A stretch of 44,901 nt of DNA from a virus, in IMG/VR virus record IMGVR_UViG_3300022745_000056, positions 1-44,901 of that record; one strand, given 5' to 3'. This document shows, piece after piece, positions 39,473 to 44,901 of this stretch. Both the position numbers and the translations under genes were made by a program. The number at the start of each line of letters is the position of its first letter. Position 1 is the first letter of the stretch. Below the pieces are notes generated by a model. The model did not search any database and had not been told where the DNA came from. It saw nothing but the letters and a program-made list of their open reading frames with translations.

Positions 39473-41689
39473 ATGACCAATCCCAATGCGGACCGCCAGA
39501 AACTGCACCGTCACTTTCGTGACGTCAAGTTTGATGACCCCATTGAAATGGGCAAACGCTACAACCGGCGAAATGCAGTCTTTGAGACCAGCCCTGCGTT
39601 GCTGGGTGCTAATGCCCTGAACTCCTGGGTGGTCAATACCTCGAGCGCACGCTCGCAGATGACCTCTAGCCATTTCGGCCAACTGCCCGTGCTGCTCTAT
39701 CCCACCGACCGACGCATCGTGGCCGGTGTGGAGTTTGAGCATGCCAAGTACACGTACAGTGTCGTGGCACCGTGCGACCTCACGGTGTTGCACGTCATCC
39801 CGTACTATCAGCGGTCTATCGACCGAGACGGCATCAATCACAACCCGGTGACGTACGTCATCTACCAAGATGCTGAAACGCGTGAGCTGGGTGTGTTGGA
39901 GCTGCCGGAGTTCCACAACGAAGGCAGCAAGTTTGGCTTTCGCTTTGAGCGCACGCCGGCGTACCTCAAAGCCACCACACCCATGACGGGACGCCTGACC
40001 AAAGGCGAGGTCATCCTCAGGGCGCCTTGCGTCTCTGCCGAAGGAGACTTGCAAACTGGCATCCAGCTCAACGTGGCCTACATGACGCTGCCGGGCACCG
40101 CAGAGGACTCCATCATCATCTCGGAGGAGGCTGCTCGGCTGCTGAGCACGCGCACCTACATGACGGTGACGGCCGAGTTCGATGACGAGCACATGCCGCG
40201 CATGCTCTATAAAGACGCCATGGGTAACCCCAAACCCTTTCCGGACATCGGTGAGAAAGTGGCTGAGAACGGCCTGCTCATGGCCGTCATGAACCGCAAG
40301 CTCACCGAAAACGATGCCGACCTGATGGCGCCGTTTGAGCGCAGCATGCGGGCACTGCAACAAGTCGATCATATCTTCGATACGCCCTACTACGCTCCTC
40401 CGGGCGGCTTGATCGTCGATCTGCGCGTAGATCACCAACACCGCTACCGCGACTCGAGCCCGCTGGACGCTCAGGCTGAGAAGTACTTCAGCGCTGCGCA
40501 GCGCTTCTCAGAAAACATCACCAACGTCTACAAGACCTATCAGCGCACCTACGGTGTCGCACCGGTGCTCAAGCCTGAGCTCTCCAACCTGATGGTGAAC
40601 TGCCACATTGTCAACCCGCCCAATGCCGATGTGCGCCGAGCCGTGCTTGTGCACAAGCAAGACTCGCTGGCCAAGTGGCGCATCACCTTTGTCATCGAGT
40701 ACGTGCGCCCGGCCTGTATCGGCAGCAAGGGCACCGACGGCCATGCTGGCAAGGGTGTGGTCACCTCCATCTGGCCGACGGAGAACATGCCGGTGGATGC
40801 TGCAGGGGTGCGTGCCCATGTGATTCAAGATCCCCACGGCACCATCAACCGCATGGATCCGGGCCGCAGCATCGAGCAGTACGAGGGCTCAGCCATGGCC
40901 AAGTTTGACATGGACATCTGCACCATGCTCGGCATCAAGTACGGCACCACCGTCATGAAGGCTGAGGCCATGCTGCGAGTCATGGACCCGGCCAAAGTGG
41001 ATGCGGCGTTTGAGTTTGCCAAGGAGTTTTACCGACTCTTCAACGAAGAGACCTACCAAGGTCTCGTGCAAGGCGTCATCGGTGTCGACAAAGCATCCTG
41101 GCTCGCACCGATCGTCTACAACGGCGTGCGTATCTGGCTGCCCACGGACAACCCCAAGTACAGTCCGCACGTGGTGATGGACATCGAGCGCAGCATCTAC
41201 CAGCCCGTCTACGGGCCGGTCAAGTACATTGGTATCACGGGCATTCCTCGTACCACCAAAGGCCGTGTGCGTATCGGCACGGTGTACTTCTACTTGCTGA
41301 GCAAGATCGGCGATGATTGGAACGCCGTCTCGGCTGGCCCGCGCCAAGCGCACGGTGTGCCGGCAGCCATGACCGCGTCGTGCAAGTACGTGCTGCCCTG
41401 GCGGGCTCAGCACACGCGCTGCTTTGGTGAAACTGAGACGCGCGTGGTGGGCGGCAATGCCGGTGGGGAGGTGATGGCTGAGATCATGGACCGCAGTTGC
41501 TCGCCGGCCAGTGCGCGACTGGTTGCGTACACGCTCATGACGCACAACACGCCCACCAACATCCCACGGATCATCGACCGACACGTCCATCCGTTTGGTG
41601 GCAGCAGCCCCCTGGCTATGGCGCATCACGAGATGCACTGTGCCGGTCTGGAGTTCAAGTATCGCCGCACAGGAGTGTTGCCGCGCTGA
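39473..41689 (+). CDS. RNA polymerase beta C-terminal subunit (phiKZ gp71-73-like)
   Basis: This 738-residue protein matches the C-terminal half of RNAP beta. YMTLPGTAEDSIIISEEAAR (203-222) corresponds to the YMPWxGYNFEDAIVISER region, and GSKGTDGHAGKGVV (417-430), followed by PTENMPVDAAG, corresponds to the KxxGRHGNKGVIS...EDMP motif that lines the catalytic site. Later, INRMDPGRSIEQ (458-469) matches the PSRMNIGQxLE segment. The N-terminal part of beta is absent and is presumably a separate gene elsewhere, as in phiKZ (gp123). AAGGAGA precedes the start, and the beta' C-terminal gene follows after 78 bases. Confidence 0.88.
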   Translation: MTNPNADRQKLHRHFRDVKFDDPIEMGKRYNRRNAVFETSPALLGANALNSWVVNTSSARSQMTSSHFGQLPVLLYPTDRRIVAGVEFEHAKYTYSVVAPCDLTVLHVIPYYQRSIDRDGINHNPVTYVIYQDAETRELGVLELPEFHNEGSKFGFRFERTPAYLKATTPMTGRLTKGEVILRAPCVSAEGDLQTGIQLNVAYMTLPGTAEDSIIISEEAARLLSTRTYMTVTAEFDDEHMPRMLYKDAMGNPKPFPDIGEKVAENGLLMAVMNRKLTENDADLMAPFERSMRALQQVDHIFDTPYYAPPGGLIVDLRVDHQHRYRDSSPLDAQAEKYFSAAQRFSENITNVYKTYQRTYGVAPVLKPELSNLMVNCHIVNPPNADVRRAVLVHKQDSLAKWRITFVIEYVRPACIGSKGTDGHAGKGVVTSIWPTENMPVDAAGVRAHVIQDPHGTINRMDPGRSIEQYEGSAMAKFDMDICTMLGIKYGTTVMKAEAMLRVMDPAKVDAAFEFAKEFYRLFNEETYQGLVQGVIGVDKASWLAPIVYNGVRIWLPTDNPKYSPHVVMDIERSIYQPVYGPVKYIGITGIPRTTKGRVRIGTVYFYLLSKIGDDWNAVSAGPRQAHGVPAAMTASCKYVLPWRAQHTRCFGETETRVVGGNAGGEVMAEIMDRSCSPASARLVAYTLMTHNTPTNIPRIIDRHVHPFGGSSPLAMAHHEMHCAGLEFKYRRTGVLPR

Positions 41690-41717
41690 AGGGGCCCCAA
41701 CACCTCCACCAGCGCCC

Positions 41718-41748
41718 GGGACTGCATGTGAATGCAGTCCCATATTAC
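41718..41748 (+). promoter_or_regulatory. GNRA hairpin abutting a CATATTAC motif
   Basis: GGGACTGCAT (41718-41727) pairs perfectly with ATGCAGTCCC (41732-41741) around GTGA. The last C of the stem begins CATATTAC (41741-41748), 20 bases before the beta' start. It could be a terminator after beta with a promoter for beta' fused to it, or a processing site. Confidence 0.55.
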
Positions 41749-41767
41749 TTCTTCGTGTGTGACCACC

Positions 41768-43909
41768 ATGACTGCTATGACCATTTCTCCCATTCCGGTT
41801 CGATCGTTCCTCAACGCCACCTCCAAGGAGCTGCTCGACAACCTCACTGGCACCATCCCAGTGCTATTCGATGACGGCCAAGTCGTCAACATGCGTGACA
41901 AGGAGATCTGCGTCTCCCGCTACGCGTGGGAGCTGTGGAAGTACTACCCCAAGACCCCGCTCACCAGCCAAGTGCGTGCCAGCAAGTACTTCACCAAAGG
42001 GTACTTGTCCAACAACACGCATGTGGGCATGATCCGCGACAGCTACCGCTCCATCGTGGGGACCTACATTTCGCGGGGCATGGACTTCTACAGCATCATG
42101 GAAGACCTCTGGCTCAAGTGCTTGCGCCAGATCAACGCCTATTACAACGACCTCGTCGTGTACTCGGAAGAGTACGTGCAGTCGTTTGACGTGCTCGACA
42201 TGATCGAAATCGCCGACCACCCGGTGATCCGTGAAGCGGTACTGAGCGCACCGCTCACCCAAGAAGGTGTGGACCATGTTTACAACACCGCCAAGAAGAT
42301 CATCGAGTCCGATGAGCTGCGCCACAACCCGCTGGCGCGCGCCATCACGGCAGGCTTTGTCAAGGTGCAGCAAGCCTTGCAAGTGCTCACCGTGCGGGGC
42401 TTTCTGACGGATGTGAACTCTCGCATCTACCAAAAGCCCATCATGACGGGGTTCCTGTACGGCACCACCGTCATGGCGGATCTGTGCATGGAGTCGCGCT
42501 CTGGCACCAAGGCGCTGGCTAACTCGGAATCACCACTGCAGAGCTCCGAGTACTTTGCTCGCCGCATGCACCATGTGGTCTCGGTGGTGGCCAACCTCCA
42601 CCCGGGCGACTGTGGCAGTCAGATGTACTTTCCGTGGTACGTGCGTGACGAGAAGATCAAGGACACAGGTGAGAAGATCGACTCCGATCTGGTGGGCCTG
42701 GAAGGCAAGTTCTACATGGACCATGCCACGGGTCAGCTCAACATCGTGTCGCGCCACGATACGCATCTGATCGGACAGACGATCGATCTGCGCTCTCCGT
42801 GCTATCCTGGTGGGTGCTTGGTGCCGCGCACAGATCCGAACGGCATCTGTGAAGTGTGCTTTGGTGCGCAAGCCCTGAGCGTGCCGAGACACACCAATCT
42901 GGGCATGTACTCCTCGTCGGTGACCGCGGCCGAGATGGGTCAGAAGATCCTCTCCGTCAAACACTACGATGGCTCCAGCGTGGTCGAAGGCATCAGCCTG
43001 AACGGGCTGATGTCGCGCCTGCTCTGGGCTGAGAGCAACGGCAAGGACTATTTCCTCAACAAGAGTATCATGGAGAGCAACGCCAAGGTGAGTTTCACCC
43101 TGGCACCCAATGAAGTCCGCGGCATCACGGACATCAACAACGCGTCCAGCGTCAACATCCTGGACATCACACGCATTAGCGCGTTCAAGAACGTGTGCAT
43201 GCACCTGGTGGATGAAGACGGCATCGACTCCGTCTACAACCTGGAGCTCACACTCAACACTCGTCAGCCCAGCATGACGCGCGAGTTGCTGCAGCACATC
43301 CGCGATCACGGCTATACCGTGACGTCGGCAGGGCACTACAGTTTCGACCTGACCGGTTGGGACTGCGAGCTGCCGCTGTTCAGCTTGCCCATGCGCCACT
43401 TCAACATGAGTGACCACCAAAAGGCAGTGGAAGCGGCCATTGGCGGTGATGCGGTGCCGGCGTCTGAAGGTATTGAGGCTGAAGAGATTGCGGCAGTAGG
43501 CGGCATCCCCAAGCGCAAGCCTCGTCGCAGTCCGTCGGTGGATCTGCCGCTGGAGGCGCAGCTCATTGCGCTCTACGATCTCATCTTTGGCAAGCTCGGC
43601 ACCAAGCTGTGCACCATCGAGGTGATCTTCTTGTCACTGCTGGCCAGTGCGCGTGAGGACCACCCTCACGAGCTCTACAGCGCTTCGCCCATCCCGGGTA
43701 CCGGCACGGTGACGTCCAAGCGCCGCCTGCGTGAAGCCTACGCCGTGGGCTCAGCCTCCACGCAGATGGCCTTCCAAGAGCAAGCGGGAGCGGTGTTCAA
43801 GACACCGGACTCGCTGCTCAACCCGCTGGAAGGCCGGTATCCCAGCGACCACTTCCTGGACTGGATGCTCAATCCGCATGAGGTCTGGCAAGCGGCTCAA
43901 TCAGCCTGA
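41768..43909 (+). CDS. RNA polymerase beta' C-terminal subunit (phiKZ gp74-like)
   Basis: This 713-residue protein carries the C-terminal part of RNAP beta'. The segment MTGFLYGTTVMADLCMESRSGTK and the following LANSESPLQSSEYFARRM (DNA about 42444-42567) match the bridge-helix/trigger-loop region (PITxNFxEGL...STHGARKGLADTAL...GYLTRRL). GGCLVPRTDP then CEVCFGAQ gives Cys pairs in the place of the second beta' zinc site, and TAAEMGQKILSVKHYDG matches the GExVGxxAAQSIGEPGTQ region. It pairs with the beta' N-terminal subunit at 27957 to make a complete beta'. The start is taken as ATG 41768 (or 41777); neither has a Shine-Dalgarno and CGTGTGTGACCACC precedes it. Confidence 0.87.
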   Translation: MTAMTISPIPVRSFLNATSKELLDNLTGTIPVLFDDGQVVNMRDKEICVSRYAWELWKYYPKTPLTSQVRASKYFTKGYLSNNTHVGMIRDSYRSIVGTYISRGMDFYSIMEDLWLKCLRQINAYYNDLVVYSEEYVQSFDVLDMIEIADHPVIREAVLSAPLTQEGVDHVYNTAKKIIESDELRHNPLARAITAGFVKVQQALQVLTVRGFLTDVNSRIYQKPIMTGFLYGTTVMADLCMESRSGTKALANSESPLQSSEYFARRMHHVVSVVANLHPGDCGSQMYFPWYVRDEKIKDTGEKIDSDLVGLEGKFYMDHATGQLNIVSRHDTHLIGQTIDLRSPCYPGGCLVPRTDPNGICEVCFGAQALSVPRHTNLGMYSSSVTAAEMGQKILSVKHYDGSSVVEGISLNGLMSRLLWAESNGKDYFLNKSIMESNAKVSFTLAPNEVRGITDINNASSVNILDITRISAFKNVCMHLVDEDGIDSVYNLELTLNTRQPSMTRELLQHIRDHGYTVTSAGHYSFDLTGWDCELPLFSLPMRHFNMSDHQKAVEAAIGGDAVPASEGIEAEEIAAVGGIPKRKPRRSPSVDLPLEAQLIALYDLIFGKLGTKLCTIEVIFLSLLASAREDHPHELYSASPIPGTGTVTSKRRLREAYAVGSASTQMAFQEQAGAVFKTPDSLLNPLEGRYPSDHFLDWMLNPHEVWQAAQSA

Positions 43910-43920
43910 CAGATGAGGCT

Positions 43921-43967
43921 CCTCCATGGCTCAGCTTCACGGCTGGGCTATGGAGGTCTCTATGCTG
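43921..43967 (+). terminator. 15-bp terminator with TCTCTATGCTG tail
   Basis: CCTCCATGGCTCAGC (43921-43935) pairs with GCTGGGCTATGGAGG (43942-43956), two G-U pairs, followed by TCTCTATGCTG. It ends the beta' gene. A further TATGCCG occurs at 44075 inside the next small gene. Confidence 0.75.
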
Positions 43968-43988
43968 TTTACTCATTGGAGGCAAATA

Positions 43989-44105
43989 TTGAATGAGGTC
44001 CATGGCTGCCAGCATGCATCTCTCGACTGCCTGTGTTGTCTGATCGACAACCCAGCGGTCTATCACAGAAGAGTATGCCGCTGTCGCCATGATTGTTTCA
44101 CCTGA
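43989..44105 (+). CDS. Possible tiny Cys-rich protein before the helicase
   Basis: TTG at 43989, with a GGAGG site 6 bases upstream, opens 38 codons: MNEVHGCQHASLDCLCC then LIDNPAVYHRR and VCRCRHDCFT. Seven Cys and four His in C-x6-C-x-CC and C-x-C-x3-C spacing are suited to zinc binding. It stops 8 bases before the helicase ATG, as a coupled small gene would. An alternative start is ATG 43962 (47 residues). Size alone cannot exclude chance, so it is offered as a candidate. Confidence 0.3.
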   Translation: MNEVHGCQHASLDCLCCLIDNPAVYHRRVCRCRHDCFT

Positions 44106-44113
44106 GGTCATCT

Positions 44114-44901
44114 ATGGAGTTACTCACTCAACCCGCCAATGCCCTCTTTGAGATTGTGCGCTATTCCCACCACTTCACCGTGGAGCCGTTGTCTCAAGGA
44201 CCCAAGCGCATCTTAGAAGAGTTCTGCCGAGGACTCATCAAGTTCAAACTTGTGCCCTCACGCGGCGTGCTCAATCGAGTGCCTGACGTGGTCTTTGCAG
44301 CTGCTGACAAGCAGCGCACGCGTAACCGACTGCACATCAACCAGCTGGGGGAATTCTTGCGGCATGTGGCCGATTGCGGAATCCGCCAAGATCAGATCCG
44401 CGCCTACAGAGCAACCATGTACACACCCGATGTGGTGGAGTGGGAACTCCAACCAGGCTTGTCTGACCGGGAGTACCAGACGGGCTTCATCGAGTACGGC
44501 GCACAGCCTCTGCCGGTGAGCAAGCTCATCGTCTTGCAAACTGGCAAGGGTAAGTCCTACATTGGACTCAAGATCGCTCAAGCTTTAGGTACACGTATCT
44601 TGCTCTTGATCAAGGCAGGCTACGTGGACAAGTGGGTGATTGACTTCATGAAGACGATGCGGGTGGACAAGTCGGACATCTACGTCATCAAGGGAGCAGC
44701 GTCCATCAAGAAAGCCTTTGTCCTGAGGCGCGATGGGCAGTTCAATTTCAAGGCCGTCATCTGCACCATGGAGACGCTGCGCAGTTGGGTGGCTGTCTAT
44801 GAACACATGGGTAAAGAGGCTACGGCTGATCTGGGGTTTGAATGCGCGCCGTATGAGTTCTACGAACACTTTGGCATCGGCTTTAAGCTGATTGACGAGG
44901 T
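44114..44901 (+). CDS. SF2-type helicase, N-terminal part (cut by window end)
   Basis: The first 262 residues are visible. Motif I is LQTGKGKSYIGL (about 142-153), a P-loop of the superfamily 2 type; motif Ia-like LLLIKAGYVDKW follows, then a motif Ib-like AVICTMETLRSW, and the sequence ends in KLIDEV, the start of a DEAH/DExx Walker B. The ~140 residues before motif I form an N-terminal domain with RVPDVVFAAADKQRTRNR. It probably unwinds DNA or remodels protein-DNA complexes in replication; phiKZ is recalled to have a helicase gene (gp75) just after the RNAP subunits. The gene continues beyond the window. Confidence 0.8.
   Translation, partial: MELLTQPANALFEIVRYSHHFTVEPLSQGPKRILEEFCRGLIKFKLVPSRGVLNRVPDVVFAAADKQRTRNRLHINQLGEFLRHVADCGIRQDQIRAYRATMYTPDVVEWELQPGLSDREYQTGFIEYGAQPLPVSKLIVLQTGKGKSYIGLKIAQALGTRILLLIKAGYVDKWVIDFMKTMRVDKSDIYVIKGAASIKKAFVLRRDGQFNFKAVICTMETLRSWVAVYEHMGKEATADLGFECAPYEFYEHFGIGFKLIDE

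Noticed and set aside
1-44901. CRISPR arrays, insertion sequences, integrase or att sites, tRNA genes
   Set aside because: No regularly spaced repeats, transposase motifs, integrase or cloverleaf sequences were found on reading both strands.

Overview
The window looks like part of a jumbo, phiKZ-related (nucleus-forming, Chimalliviridae-type) phage genome. No cellular housekeeping genes, tRNAs, insertion sequences or CRISPR arrays were seen. The assignment rests on three groups of genes: a large terminase followed on the same strand by tail sheath and tail tube; three pieces of a split multisubunit RNA polymerase (beta' N-terminal, beta C-terminal and beta' C-terminal parts); and the C-terminal half of a family B DNA polymerase. 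Gene order matches what is known of phiKZ: terminase (gp25) and sheath/tube (gp29/gp30) in one block, and shell protein (gp54), RNAP subunit (gp55), RNAP subunit (gp68), RNAP subunits (gp71-73, gp74) and a helicase-like gene in another. phiKZ gene numbers are quoted from memory and no search was run. The host cannot be named from this window.

Layout. 1-2212: three small + strand genes of unknown function in a stretch packed with perfect hairpins. 2213-5399 (-): tail tube and sheath. 5824-11682 (+): two large and two smaller proteins, probably virion or tail parts. 11744-17186 (-): terminase and four upstream genes, probably structural. 17312-21604 (+): a tightly overlapped cassette of unrecognised small genes. 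21660-22119 (+): a gene-free, highly structured segment with its own terminator, read here as a large noncoding RNA. 22186-24387 (+): DNA polymerase C-terminal half. 24456-25559 (-): unrecognised. 25956-27710 (+): a probable phage-nucleus shell protein (chimallin), standing alone behind a 396-base leader. 27957-38911 (+): RNAP beta' N-terminal subunit, three small genes, an SbcD/Mre11-like nuclease, an unrecognised gene, an SSB-like protein, a probable gp68-type RNAP subunit and two abundant-looking unknowns. 39004-39345 (-): small gene. 39473-44901 (+): RNAP beta and beta' C-terminal subunits, a tiny Cys-rich gene and a helicase cut by the window end.

Together these describe virion building (terminase, sheath, tube) and an intracellular programme: a shell enclosing phage DNA, replication enzymes (polymerase, SSB, SbcD, helicase) and a phage RNAP that would read phage promoters independently of the host. 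Two recurrent DNA signals support this. One is a TATTAC/TATTATC motif upstream of several replication and transcription genes, resembling the phiKZ early promoter. The other is a TTTATGCCG tail on nearly every intergenic hairpin terminator. The most unexpected features are the hairpin-saturated genes at 485-2075 and the structured RNA at 21660-22119.
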